A stretch of DNA of 57,265 nt from Prevotella sp. (GCA_017934525.1 JAGBJJ010000017.1:1-57265); one strand, 5' to 3'. Shown: positions 17,825 to 26,886, numbered from the stretch's first letter. Notes: generated by a model from the sequence alone, not told the origin. A program made the numbers and translations.

Positions 17825-19765
17825 ATGAAACTCTATCATTTGTTTTTCGCAGGCGCCACGGCAGCACTACTGCTCATGAACACCGGCTGCGCCGACGACT
17901 ATAAGGATCTGAACATGGATCCGGCCAACGTGACGAAGACGATGCCCGAGGGCCTGCTGACGGCAGCCATCAATGCCTTCCAGCCCACCGACTACCTGGT
18001 GTGGTTCTACAACGTGCAGTATTTCACCCGCTGGGACCAGATGGGCACACCCGGCAGCGGCTTTGCCGACGACTTCACCGGCATGCAGGAGTCAGGCGGA
18101 CAGGGCAGCCAGTACATACAGACGCTGAAGTACCGCAACCGCATACAGAACTACATCAGCGAGACCGGCGAGGTGGAGAACAACGGCTATCTGGCTGCCA
18201 CGGGCATACTGACCATCTACTTAGGCATCTTCGACACCGACATGTATGGCTCCATACCCTACACCGAGGCCTGCCACTACGACGACCTGGGCATCATCAC
18301 ACCAAAGTATGATACCGTGGAGGAACTCTACGACCTGTGGGTAAGAGAGCTCAACGACTTTATTGCCATGCTGCAGGCCGACGGTCTCTCGGCCGTCACA
18401 CGACAGGATGCCGCCTATGGCTGCAACTGGGCGAAATGGGCCCGGCTGGCCAACTCGCTGAAGCTGAAGATTGCCGTGCGCCTCTACAACAACGACCCGC
18501 AGAAGGCACTGGCCATTGCCAGCGAGGCGGCCTCCAATGCCGCAGGCCTGATTACCGACACTGCCGACGACTTCCGCTTTGCCAAAGCCACCGACTATGC
18601 CTCGGGCAACGCCGACCACGTCTATGGCACCGGCAACGGCCTCTCCACCATCTATGCCACCGACAAGGTGATGAACTTCATGCTTGGAAGCAAGGACCCG
18701 CGCATACGTTTTATATACACCAAAAACAGCTTCAACTCGAAGGTGGTGCAGAGCTTCATCGACAACGGCAAGTACAACGACCTGCCAACGGCCGTGAAGG
18801 CCAACGTGGTGCTCGACGCAGAGGGCAACTTCAAGGAGTGGGGCGGCATGGGCGAGCCCTGGGTGCGCTACACGGCACTGCCCGTCACCTACTCGCCGAA
18901 GACGCAACACGATGCCGGCACGCTCTCGGATGCCGACTACGAGGAGTACTGGAACCCCGGCCTGCGCTACCAGATAGCCATCGGCGACAACCAAAAGACG
19001 TATAACCCCTGGAGCTACTACACCAGCGAGATGCGCCGCGGACGCGTGGACTTCCAGCTGCCCACAGCCATGACGGTGGGCGACGACGGCTCGGTAGACA
19101 TGCACGTCATTGAAGACACCGACGACAACCCGCTCTACCAGATGTACCTGGGCGCCGGCGAGGTGTGCCTCTATATGGCTGAGCTGGCCCTGCTCAACGG
19201 CGGACAGATAGGCGGACAGACGGCCGAGGCATGGTATGAGGCCGGTGTGGCCGCCTCGGTGGAGGAATTCGACGCCCTGGCCAAAGCCAACAAGATTCCG
19301 TACTACGGCACCAACTACGGCTACGACGACAACGACAAGCCCATCGACCTGCAGACCGGTGAGATTGACGCCATGCTGGCCACTGACAACGTGAAGCTCA
19401 GCGGCTCAACCGACGACAAGCTGGAGAAGGTCTACCTGCAGCTGCTCATCCACTTCAGCGAGCAGTGCGACGACCAGTATGTCACGGCCCGCCGCTCCGG
19501 CTACCCGAAGACTGGCTCCGAACTGCTGCCTTTCGTGCAGTTCCCGGGCGTGGCCCTCTCAGCCATCCCGCGGCGCTTCGTCATCTCCGAACCGCAGAAC
19601 ACCGACCTGATGTTTGACATCAAGATGGCGGCCTACAAGGCCCAGGGCTTCAACACCCTCGGCACCAACAGCCAGGGCAACCAGTATAACAGCGGCAACG
19701 CACCGCTGAATACCGAGCGCGTCTGGCAGGACAAGAACGCACCGCAGTGGGGCACCCCGAAGTGA
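17825..19765 (+). CDS. SusD/RagB-family nutrient-binding lipoprotein
   Basis: This 646-residue lipoprotein has its lipobox at LMNTGC, with the lipidated Cys at residue 22. The sequence after it (YKDLNMDPANVT) and the internal TPR-like helical pattern match the SusD-like_2 subgroup, which forms the surface lid over the SusC barrel. It follows the susC gene by 29 bases and is surely co-transcribed. It is longer than the usual 500-550 residues. The ligand is not predictable. Confidence 0.9.
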   Translation: MKLYHLFFAGATAALLLMNTGCADDYKDLNMDPANVTKTMPEGLLTAAINAFQPTDYLVWFYNVQYFTRWDQMGTPGSGFADDFTGMQESGGQGSQYIQTLKYRNRIQNYISETGEVENNGYLAATGILTIYLGIFDTDMYGSIPYTEACHYDDLGIITPKYDTVEELYDLWVRELNDFIAMLQADGLSAVTRQDAAYGCNWAKWARLANSLKLKIAVRLYNNDPQKALAIASEAASNAAGLITDTADDFRFAKATDYASGNADHVYGTGNGLSTIYATDKVMNFMLGSKDPRIRFIYTKNSFNSKVVQSFIDNGKYNDLPTAVKANVVLDAEGNFKEWGGMGEPWVRYTALPVTYSPKTQHDAGTLSDADYEEYWNPGLRYQIAIGDNQKTYNPWSYYTSEMRRGRVDFQLPTAMTVGDDGSVDMHVIEDTDDNPLYQMYLGAGEVCLYMAELALLNGGQIGGQTAEAWYEAGVAASVEEFDALAKANKIPYYGTNYGYDDNDKPIDLQTGEIDAMLATDNVKLSGSTDDKLEKVYLQLLIHFSEQCDDQYVTARRSGYPKTGSELLPFVQFPGVALSAIPRRFVISEPQNTDLMFDIKMAAYKAQGFNTLGTNSQGNQYNSGNAPLNTERVWQDKNAPQWGTPK

Positions 19766-19789
19766 GGCCTGCTGCTGAAAGACTGACAC

Positions 19790-20500
19790 ATGACAACCGA
19801 AGCTATGCGCAAACTACTCACTGCAGCACTGTTAGCACTCTGCACCCTCTCGGCGGCGCAGGAGAAGCGTGTATTTTTCTTTGCCGACTTCGTCAATACG
19901 CTCATACAGTATAAGAGCGGGCAGAAGTTCAGGGTGAAGGCCAACTACGACATGGCCAACCGCAAGATGATGTATATGCAGGGCGAACGGCTGATGGAGC
20001 TGACCGACGCGCAGCTCGTAGACACCATCTTCACCGACGGCTATGCGTGGGTGCACCACGACGGCCATTTCTGCCAGGTCGCAGACAGTGAAGACGGCCA
20101 CCGGGTACTTCTGGGCTGGCACGTGGTCAGCGTGCACGACGGCTACGTCGGTGCCTACGGTATCTCGCAGACTCCCTCGCGCAAGGTGCAGCTCGGCTCC
20201 GACTTCGGGCTGGGCAGCCTGTCGGGACAGGCCGGCGGCATGTACAACGGCACCTATGGCACCAACGCCGACGACGGCAATGGCCGCAACCTGGATGTGT
20301 GGCGGAAGAAGAGCTGCAGCACCTACTACTTCGTCAAGAATGGGCGTGAGTATGCCGTGCAGAGCCTGAAAGGCGTCTACAAGGCTTTTCCTGAGCACAA
20401 GGAGGAAATCAAACGGTACGTGAAGGCCCATCATCTCGACATGATGACGGCCGTGAAGGCGCTGCGCATCATCGACTATATCATGATGCTTGGAGAGTAA
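19790..20500 (+). CDS. Exported protein of unknown function, third gene of the SusCD operon
   Basis: This 236-residue protein has a signal peptide (MRKLLTAALLALCTLSAAQ). It starts 24 bases after the susD stop; the ATG at 19790 is used, and 19805 would give a more usual signal peptide start. It lacks a lipobox. The mature part contains FVNTLIQYKSGQKFRVKANYD and a Gly-rich centre (about 137-170), and I recognise no enzyme motif. A strong hairpin follows the stop, so this is the last gene of the operon. It may assist the SusC/SusD pair in the periplasm or at the surface; that is from context only. Confidence 0.6.
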   Translation: MTTEAMRKLLTAALLALCTLSAAQEKRVFFFADFVNTLIQYKSGQKFRVKANYDMANRKMMYMQGERLMELTDAQLVDTIFTDGYAWVHHDGHFCQVADSEDGHRVLLGWHVVSVHDGYVGAYGISQTPSRKVQLGSDFGLGSLSGQAGGMYNGTYGTNADDGNGRNLDVWRKKSCSTYYFVKNGREYAVQSLKGVYKAFPEHKEEIKRYVKAHHLDMMTAVKALRIIDYIMMLGE

Positions 20501-20506
20501 GGAGCC

Positions 20507-20564
20507 TGGGGGAGGTAAAGCAGGATAGTTTTTTGCCATGGCTATCATAGCTTTACCTCCCCCA
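20507..20564 (+). terminator. Long-stem terminator of the SusCD operon
   Basis: TGGGGGAGGTAAAGC (20507-20521) pairs perfectly with GCTTTACCTCCCCCA (20550-20564), and GATAG/CTATC pair inside. There is no good T run after it, so it may act in both directions or as an RNA-protecting hairpin. Confidence 0.65.
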
Positions 20565-20664
20565 AACTCCTTTCTGCATAACTACTACTCCGCCCGACCT
20601 TCCGGTAGCCTGCTTAAGCAAGAACTTGCAAAAATAGATTTAATTATTTTTAATTATTATTTTT

Positions 20665-20707
20665 CATTTCTCACTTCTCATTTCTCATTTAATCTTTGTA
20701 TCTTTGC
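20665..20707 (+). promoter_or_regulatory. 7-bp-repeat promoter module of the thiamine operon
   Basis: CATTTCT, CACTTCT, CATTTCT and a partial fourth unit (20665-20691) lead into the -7 box TATCTTTGC (20699-20707). The block closely matches 7955-7990 but carries an extra 7-bp unit. Confidence 0.6.
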
Positions 20708-20709
20708 AG

Positions 20710-20797
20710 CCGAATTCAAGGGGTGCCCGTCATGTGGCGGGCTGAGATGATACCCTCTAAACCTGATCCGGGTAATGCCGGCGTAGGGATGGATCGT
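20710..20797 (+). promoter_or_regulatory. TPP (thiamine pyrophosphate) riboswitch
   Basis: The THI-box landmarks are in order: GGGGTGCCC (20720-20728), GGGCTGAGATGATACCC (20739-20755) with the CTGAGA core, ACCTGATCCGGGTAATGCC (20761-20779) and GGCGTAGGGA (20780-20789). Flanking CGAATTCA and TGGATCG can form P1. The -7 promoter box ends 3 bases upstream. In this family TPP binding represses the downstream uptake genes. Confidence 0.95.
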
Positions 20798-20848
20798 AAC
20801 AGCTTTGCCCCCTTTTTTAAAAAATTTAATATCAAAAACAAAAAGGGA

Positions 20849-23236
20849 ATGAAAAAGACTCTCTTCGCTCTCATGGCTACGGCCGTGACAATGCATGCGG
20901 GCGCCCAGAGCGACTCGCTGAAAATGGAAAAGCTGCAGGAGGTGGTGGTGAGCGGCGTGCGCACACAGAAAAACGCCCCCTACGCAGTGAGTAACATCAA
21001 ACGGCAGGAACTCAGCCAGTTCTCGAACAGCGGCCAGGAGCTGCCCTTCCTCTTTGCCCGCACACCCGGCGTGCAGGCCTGGAGCGAGAACGGACTGGGC
21101 ACGGGCACCGTCTACATGCGCATTCGCGGTGCTGCCGGCAGCCGCATCAACGTGACGCTCGACGGCGTGCCCCTCAACTCGCCGGAAGACCAGACGGTGT
21201 TTTGGGCAAACATGAACTCGTATGGCTCGCTGCTCGGAAGCGTGCAGATACAGCGTGGCGTGGGCACATCGGTGAACGGCGACGGTGCCTTCGGCGGCAC
21301 GGTGACCATGACCTCGAAGGCACCCTCTACGCGCACCTCGGCCGAGGTGTCGGGTTCCTACGGCTCGTATAACACCTTCAACGTGGGCGGACAGTTCTCC
21401 ACGGGTCTGCTGTGGAACCACTTCATACTGGACGGTGCCTACCACGAGACGCAGACCGACGGCTTCATCCACGGCACCAACGGTCGCTCGGGCTCCTACT
21501 ACGGCGGACTGACATGGCTCGACGAGCAGTTCCAGATTTCGTATAAGAACTTCGGCAACTTCGAGAAGACGGGGCAGGCCTGGAACGGCGTCACCGCCGG
21601 CAACGGCGACTACTCGCTGATGGACGGCAACTACGACGACGGCTCGTGGGGCTACCAGACGAAGACGGGCATCAAGACCTATAAGGACATGTGGAATGCC
21701 GGTCTGGGACGCTTCAACTCGCTCTACGAGCGCCTGGTGACCGACGACCACGGCCTCTTCGTCAAGGATGCCAACGGCAACTATCAGACGGAGCGCTACA
21801 CGATGGCCGACGGCTCGCTGTGGCCCCGCACCACCGACAACTTCCACCAGAGCCACAACCTGCTCACCGTGGCCTACGACTGGCAGAACGGCTGGACGGC
21901 CAGCGGCACCGTGCACTACACCTATGGCCGCGGCTACTACGACGAGTTCCGGCCCGACAGCAAGGTGTCGAAGTTCGGCCTGCCCTACGTCAACGCCAAG
22001 GGCAAGTCTGTGAAGACCGACGCCGTGCGCCAGAAGGGCATGTCGCAGAACCAGTTGGGCGCCTTGTTCAACGCCCGCTACAAGCGCCATCGCAAGGAGA
22101 TTATCGGCGGCTTCTCGGCCCAGCTGTTCAACGCCAACCACTTCGGCTACCTCACCTATCTGGCCGACCCCACACTGAGCCGCGAGGTGCTGGCTGGCGG
22201 CGATTATAAATACTACGATTCTAACGCCGACAAGAACGACATCAGCGCCTATCTGAAGGGCAGCTACGACGTGACGTCGGCACTGAAGATATTTGCCGAT
22301 GTGCAGTATCGCCACGTGGACTATAAGACTAACGGCATCAACGACCGTTTCTATCAGGAGGGCAGCCAGTGGTACAACCAGCCGCTCAACGTGAACGAGC
22401 ACTACAACTTCTTCAACCCCAAGTTTGGCTTCAGCTATTCGGTCGGTCCGCACCACGCCTACGCATCGATGGCCATGAGCCACCGCGAGCCTGAGCGCAA
22501 CAACTTTACGGACAACTACAAGTATCCCTTCCCGAAAGCCGAGAGCCTGATAGACTACGAGCTGGGCTACAACTATTCCACGCGTAAGTTCCGCGGCGGC
22601 CTCAACCTCTACTACATGGACTACAAAGACCAGTTTGTGCAGACAGGCGAGCTGAGCGAAATCGGCGAATACCTTACCACAAACATCGACAAGTCGTATC
22701 GCATGGGTGCCGAGCTGACCGTCGCCTGGGACGTGCTGCCCATCCTGACACTGGAGGGCAACGCCGCCCTGAGCCAGAACAAGCTGAAGGATTTCACGGA
22801 AATGGCCTCCGAGAACTGGGACAAATCGTTCCGCCCCATCCACTATGACAACACCACGCTGGCCTTCTCGCCCTCAGCCATCCTGAACGGTTTCGTGGAC
22901 TTCCACTGGAAGGGCTTGCAGGCTACGTGGCACACCAACTTCACCTCGCGGCAGTATCTGGACAACACGGAGAACAAGGACCGCTCGCTGCCCAGCTTCT
23001 GCGTGTCAGACATCTCAGCCTCGTATAAGCTGCCGCTACGCGTGAAAGGTCTGCGCGAGGCCATCGTGGGTGTGAACGTCGGCAACGTGTTTGATGCCCG
23101 CTTCGCTTCGAGCGGCTGGGTCTACTCGAGCATCCTCGACGACTACGGTCATCCCAACGAGAACCGCTACTACCAGATAGGCTTCATCCCCATGGCCGGC
23201 CGCACGGTGATGGGGTCAGTGACGCTTCGCTTTTAA
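20849..23236 (+). CDS. TonB-dependent receptor for thiamine (TPP-regulated)
   Basis: This 795-residue outer-membrane receptor has a signal peptide (MKKTLFALMATAVTMHAGAQ). The frame is open upstream through the riboswitch, but the ATG at 20849 follows the riboswitch and starts the signal peptide. The plug domain has the TonB-box-like LQEVVVSGVRTQKNAP, FARTPGVQAWSENGLG, YMRIRGAAGSRINVTLDGVPLN and GAFGGTVTM; the rest is a 22-strand-type barrel. It is directly under a TPP riboswitch and four bases upstream of pnuT, so thiamine or a phosphorylated form is the likely substrate; the specificity is inferred from regulation. Confidence 0.88.
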   Translation: MKKTLFALMATAVTMHAGAQSDSLKMEKLQEVVVSGVRTQKNAPYAVSNIKRQELSQFSNSGQELPFLFARTPGVQAWSENGLGTGTVYMRIRGAAGSRINVTLDGVPLNSPEDQTVFWANMNSYGSLLGSVQIQRGVGTSVNGDGAFGGTVTMTSKAPSTRTSAEVSGSYGSYNTFNVGGQFSTGLLWNHFILDGAYHETQTDGFIHGTNGRSGSYYGGLTWLDEQFQISYKNFGNFEKTGQAWNGVTAGNGDYSLMDGNYDDGSWGYQTKTGIKTYKDMWNAGLGRFNSLYERLVTDDHGLFVKDANGNYQTERYTMADGSLWPRTTDNFHQSHNLLTVAYDWQNGWTASGTVHYTYGRGYYDEFRPDSKVSKFGLPYVNAKGKSVKTDAVRQKGMSQNQLGALFNARYKRHRKEIIGGFSAQLFNANHFGYLTYLADPTLSREVLAGGDYKYYDSNADKNDISAYLKGSYDVTSALKIFADVQYRHVDYKTNGINDRFYQEGSQWYNQPLNVNEHYNFFNPKFGFSYSVGPHHAYASMAMSHREPERNNFTDNYKYPFPKAESLIDYELGYNYSTRKFRGGLNLYYMDYKDQFVQTGELSEIGEYLTTNIDKSYRMGAELTVAWDVLPILTLEGNAALSQNKLKDFTEMASENWDKSFRPIHYDNTTLAFSPSAILNGFVDFHWKGLQATWHTNFTSRQYLDNTENKDRSLPSFCVSDISASYKLPLRVKGLREAIVGVNVGNVFDARFASSGWVYSSILDDYGHPNENRYYQIGFIPMAGRTVMGSVTLRF

Positions 23237-23239
23237 ACA

Positions 23240-23833
23240 ATGGATACGCTTCGTTTCCTCGACATACTGGGCTTCACGGTCGGACTCGTCTATCTCTACT
23301 TAGAGTATAAGGCGAGCATCTGGCTGTGGCTGGCATCGGTCGTGATGCCGGCCGTCGACATGGTGCTCTACTATAAAGCCGGACTCTATGCCGACTTCGG
23401 CATGGCTATCTACTACTGCATGGCAGCCGTCTATGGCTATGCTGTATGGCGATTCGGCGCCAAGAAGGAACAGCGCGAACTGCCTATCAGCCATTTTCCC
23501 AGCAGGCTGGTGGTGCCCGTCGTACTGCTGCTGCTGCTGATATGGTGGGCTATCTGGTGGTTACTCGCGCGCCACACCAATTCTACGGTGCCCGTGACCG
23601 ACGCTTTCACCACGGCACTGAGCATCGTGGCTCTGTGGGCTCTGGCCCGCAAATATGCCGAGCAGTGGCTCATGTGGCTGGTGGTCGATGCTGTATGCTT
23701 TGCATTATATATATATAAAGGTATCCCGTTTAAGGCCTGCATCTATGGCATATACACCGCCTTTGCCGTCTTCGGCTACCGAAAATGGCTGACGATGATA
23801 GCAAGCGATGAGAAAAGCGTCTTACGCGGCTAA
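23240..23833 (+). CDS. pnuT: PnuT thiamine transporter (PnuC family)
   Basis: This 197-residue inner-membrane protein has about seven hydrophobic segments and the PnuC/PnuT pattern, for example LEYKASIWLWLASVVMPAVD and YTAFAVFGYRKW near the C-terminus. PnuC-type proteins move vitamins by facilitated diffusion, with cytoplasmic phosphorylation trapping the substrate. It lies 4 bases after the TPP-regulated TonB receptor gene, which points to thiamine rather than nicotinamide riboside. The thiamine kinase or pyrophosphokinase that would trap thiamine is not next to it. Its last 12 bases overlap the convergent hemolysin-III gene. Confidence 0.88.
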   Translation: MDTLRFLDILGFTVGLVYLYLEYKASIWLWLASVVMPAVDMVLYYKAGLYADFGMAIYYCMAAVYGYAVWRFGAKKEQRELPISHFPSRLVVPVVLLLLLIWWAIWWLLARHTNSTVPVTDAFTTALSIVALWALARKYAEQWLMWLVVDAVCFALYIYKGIPFKACIYGIYTAFAVFGYRKWLTMIASDEKSVLRG

Positions 23834-24475
23834 ATACTCCAACAGCACATCCCACACGGCGATGATGTGACACACACTGCCAGCCAAGACAAAGAAATGG
23901 AAGACGCTGTGCATATAGGGTCGGCGGCGCAACGAATAGAACAGGGCCCCCGTGAGATAGAACACGCCCTCGGCCACAATCCAGCAGACAGCAGTGGTTG
24001 ACACCGCGTCGATGAGGGGCTTGAAGGCCACCAGCACACTCAGGCCCATGGCACAGAAGCAAAGCGTCTCTATGTTGGAGTGCTCCTTCAGACGGCACAG
24101 GCTGACAATGGTGCCGGCCAGCGCGCAGGTCCAGACGAAGACGAACAGGCCCCAGCCCCACAGACCCTCGCTGCGCAGGGCGGTGAGCGTCAGCGGCGAG
24201 TAGCTGCCGGCTATGTGCCAGTAGATGGCGGCATGGTCCCAGCGGCGCAGCCGTTCTTTCCAGCGCCCCACGGGCAGGGCATGGTAGACGGTGGAGGCCA
24301 CATAGCTGCCCAGCATGCCGAAGAGATAGAGTGATACGCCCAGCTGCGCCCATCCGTTGTTGGCGCGGGCGGCCATGACAAGGAAGATGATGCCCACCAC
24401 CACGGCCAGCAGGATGCCGCCCGCATGCGAGCCCACGTTCCACCGCTCTTCGCGCTTTGAATATTTTATTGCCAT
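23822..24475 (-). CDS. Hemolysin III family membrane protein (TrhA/PAQR type)
   Basis: This 217-residue inner-membrane protein has seven hydrophobic segments and the family's conserved polar residues: SxxYHAL near residue 65, the RRWDHAAIYWHIAGSYSP stretch, and HSVFHFFVLAGSVCHI near the C-terminus, where the histidines form the putative metal site. The family was first named for haemolysis, and members have since been tied to membrane fluidity. The gene is monocistronic, convergent on pnuT with overlapping ends, and divergent from the B12 operon. Confidence 0.88.
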   Translation of the reverse strand: MAIKYSKREERWNVGSHAGGILLAVVVGIIFLVMAARANNGWAQLGVSLYLFGMLGSYVASTVYHALPVGRWKERLRRWDHAAIYWHIAGSYSPLTLTALRSEGLWGWGLFVFVWTCALAGTIVSLCRLKEHSNIETLCFCAMGLSVLVAFKPLIDAVSTTAVCWIVAEGVFYLTGALFYSLRRRPYMHSVFHFFVLAGSVCHIIAVWDVLLEYLAA

Positions 24476-24495
24476 TATTGCTTAATAAGTTTGCT

Positions 24496-24504
24496 GCAAA
24501 GATA
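24496..24504 (-). promoter_or_regulatory. Promoter -7 element of the hemolysin-III gene
   Basis: The minus strand reads TATCTTTGC, 21 bases before the start codon at 24475. Confidence 0.6.
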
Positions 24505-24554
24505 GCGCTTTTTTCCCAATAATCAGTCTGCGCAGACGCTTTTTGCCCAAAAAG

Positions 24555-24587
24555 TTTGCAAATCAACGCGTTTCTTCGTAACTTTGC
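24555..24587 (+). promoter_or_regulatory. Promoter of the cobalamin operon
   Basis: TTTG (24555-24558) and TAACTTTGC (24579-24587) are spaced by 20 bases, matching the Bacteroidetes consensus. The riboswitch begins within a few bases of the expected start site. Confidence 0.7.
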
Positions 24588-24593
24588 ACCCAC

Positions 24594-24765
24594 AAGTTGT
24601 GGTTCGACTACCGATTAAAATGGGAACGGGGTGAGAATCTCCGACTGTCCCGCAGCTGTATGTCGTCCTTCTACAGCGATGCAGGCACACACCATGTCAC
24701 TGAGATTTTCGGGAAGACTGCCTGCACCCGACGATGAGTCAGAAGACCTGCCACGACCTTAAAGA
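24594..24765 (+). promoter_or_regulatory. Cobalamin (B12) riboswitch
   Basis: Conserved blocks are visible in order: TGGGAACGGGGTGAGAATC (24621-24639), GACTGTCCCGCAGCTGTA (24643-24660), CACTGAG (24698-24704) with GGGAAG (24711-24716), and the B12 box GAGTCAGAAGACCTGCC (24736-24752). The btuB-like gene starts about 65 bases later. Adenosyl- or hydroxocobalamin binding normally represses such operons. The exact 5' and 3' limits are approximate. Confidence 0.95.
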
Positions 24766-24830
24766 CACGTGCTCTGAGGCACCTCTGGGGATAGGACCGA
24801 AGAGACAACAACCGGAACAGAATGCCACAC

Positions 24831-26873
24831 ATGAAACAACGTTTCACCGCTCTGTGGCTATGCTGCCTGACGGCAGGATGGCTGATGGCCCAACCAAAGG
24901 CGACGAGCCGCATGGACTCCGTGCAGCACGTCAGGGAGGTCGTGGTCACATCGAAGCTGACGTTTCGCGAGGTCATCCCCTCGCAGAAGCTCAGCGGCCA
25001 GCAGCTGGAGCGGCTGTCGACACAGTCGGTGGCCGACGCCCTGCGCTACTTCAGCGGTGTGCAGCTGAAGGACTATGGCGGCGTGGGCGGCGTGAAGACC
25101 GTCGACGTGCGCTCGATGGGCACCAACCACCTGGCCGTCAGCTACGACGGCATCACGCTGGGCAACGCGCAGAACGGACAGATAGACCTGGGGCAGTTCT
25201 CGCTCGACAACATAGACGAGCTGTCGCTCTACAACGGACAGAAGAGCGCCATCTTCCAGGCTGCCAGCGACTTCGCCTCGGCCTCGGCCGTCTATATCCG
25301 CACGCGGCGGCCCCGCTTCGCCGAGGGTCGGCGCCAAAACTGGAAGGCGAAGGTGAAATATGGCGGCAGCGACCTGCTGCGCCTCTCGGCGCTCTATGAG
25401 CGGCAACTGGCTGACAGCCTCGCGCTGAGCCTGAACGCCGAGGTGCTCACCGCCAGCGGCAAGTATCACTTCCGCTACCGCCGCCGCAACCTCGACGGCA
25501 CCACGGCATGGGACACCACGGCCGTGCGCCAGAACGGCGACATACACGCCGAGCGCTTGGAGGCCAACCTACACGGCATCATCGCACAGGGCACGTGGCA
25601 GCTGAAAGGCTATGCCTACAACTCGGCACGCGGCATACCCGGCGCCATCGTGAACAACGTGTGGAGCCGCGGCGAGCGGCAGCAGGACCTGAACACCTTC
25701 GTGCAGGGACAGTGGCAGCGCACGGTGGGCAACGTCTTCAGCACCCGCTGGCTGGCCAAGTATGCCTTCTATCGCACACACTACGCCAACCGCGACACCA
25801 CACGTCTGCCCGTGGACAACCTCTACCGACAGCAGGAGGTCTACGTCTCGACGGCCAACGTGGTGGAGCTGCTGCCCAACTGGAGCGCCTCGCTGAGCTA
25901 CGACCTGAGATGGAACACGCTGTGGGCCGACACCTATCACTTCGCCCATCCACGACGCCTGACGCATGCCCTCGCTGCCGCCACCGCCGTAGACTACCGC
26001 CGCCTGAAGGCGCAAGCCTCACTCGTGGGCACCATGGTGAACGACCGCCAGCATCATTCACCCTCGAAGATTCAACCTTCAACGCTCAACGCTCAAAACT
26101 CAAAATTCACACGTCTGACGCCGGCCCTCTTCGTCAGCGTCTATCCGCTGCGCCAGGCCCGCTGGCTCTCGCTGCGCGCCTTCGCCAAGCAGAGCTTCCG
26201 CATGCCGACGTTCAACGACCTCTACTACACCGAGATAGGCAATGCGCGGCTGCGCCCTGAGCGTGCCACGCAGTATGACCTCGGACTGGTGCTCAACCGC
26301 CATCTGCAGGGCCGGCGCATCAGCCATGTAGACCTGCAGGCCGACATATACTATAACAAAGTGAGGGACAAGATTATAGCCTACCCCAAGGGACAGCAAT
26401 TCCGCTGGACGATGCTCAACTTGGGCGAGGTGGACATCCACGGCCTCGACGTGGTGGCCTCGGCCACGGGGACCGTCTGCCGCAATGTCAACGCAACGCT
26501 CCGCGCACAGTACACCTACCAGCGCAGCATCGACGTCACCGACGCCAGAAAACCCTACTACCGCCACCAGATACCCTACATACCCCGCCACTCCGGCTCG
26601 CTCATCGTGGAGCTCGACTGGCGCGACGTGACGCTGAACTACAGCTTTCTCTACACCGGCGAGCGATGGAACGAGCAGGAGAACACGGCCTATAACCACG
26701 TGCAGCCCTGGTACACCAGCGACCTCTCGGCTTCGTGGCGCTGCAAGGCCTTCGGCGGCGAGCTGCGCCTCACGGCCGAACTGAACAACGTGCTCAACCA
26801 GCAATATGACGTAATCACCAACTATCCCATGCCCGGCCGCAATGCCGCCATCAGCGTGGAGGCGAGAATATAG
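24831..26873 (+). CDS. btuB: BtuB-like TonB-dependent cobalamin receptor
   Basis: This 680-residue outer-membrane receptor has a signal peptide ending GWLMAQ. An ATG 9 bases upstream (24822) is possible; 24831 gives the standard signal peptide. The plug domain contains VREVVVTSKLTF, GVQLKDYGGVGGVKTVDVRS, TNHLAVSYDGITLGNAQNGQ and DLGQFSLDNIDELSL. The barrel follows and ends in SVEARI. It is the first gene under the cobalamin riboswitch. Within the barrel, near residues 413-427, five 7-bp tandem repeats (26073-26107) encode a polar stretch around STLNAQNSKF that looks like an insertion and could change the frame if copy number varied. Confidence 0.9.
   Translation: MKQRFTALWLCCLTAGWLMAQPKATSRMDSVQHVREVVVTSKLTFREVIPSQKLSGQQLERLSTQSVADALRYFSGVQLKDYGGVGGVKTVDVRSMGTNHLAVSYDGITLGNAQNGQIDLGQFSLDNIDELSLYNGQKSAIFQAASDFASASAVYIRTRRPRFAEGRRQNWKAKVKYGGSDLLRLSALYERQLADSLALSLNAEVLTASGKYHFRYRRRNLDGTTAWDTTAVRQNGDIHAERLEANLHGIIAQGTWQLKGYAYNSARGIPGAIVNNVWSRGERQQDLNTFVQGQWQRTVGNVFSTRWLAKYAFYRTHYANRDTTRLPVDNLYRQQEVYVSTANVVELLPNWSASLSYDLRWNTLWADTYHFAHPRRLTHALAAATAVDYRRLKAQASLVGTMVNDRQHHSPSKIQPSTLNAQNSKFTRLTPALFVSVYPLRQARWLSLRAFAKQSFRMPTFNDLYYTEIGNARLRPERATQYDLGLVLNRHLQGRRISHVDLQADIYYNKVRDKIIAYPKGQQFRWTMLNLGEVDIHGLDVVASATGTVCRNVNATLRAQYTYQRSIDVTDARKPYYRHQIPYIPRHSGSLIVELDWRDVTLNYSFLYTGERWNEQENTAYNHVQPWYTSDLSASWRCKAFGGELRLTAELNNVLNQQYDVITNYPMPGRNAAISVEARI
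26073..26107 (+). repeat. 7-bp tandem repeat inside btuB, five copies
   Basis: CAACCTT, CAACGCT, CAACGCT, CAAAACT and CAAAATT follow one another in register. Seven is not a multiple of three, so gain or loss of one unit shifts the btuB frame. Confidence 0.75.
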
Positions 26874-26886
26874 GAGACACAAAACA

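Noticed and set aside
20678-22843. 721-codon minus-strand frame opposite the thiamine receptor gene
   Set aside because: It is an antisense artefact of high GC3 coding sequence; it also runs through the TPP riboswitch.
24594-24830. Small plus-strand frame beginning within the B12 riboswitch
   Set aside because: The region is explained by conserved riboswitch elements, and the frame encodes no recognisable protein.
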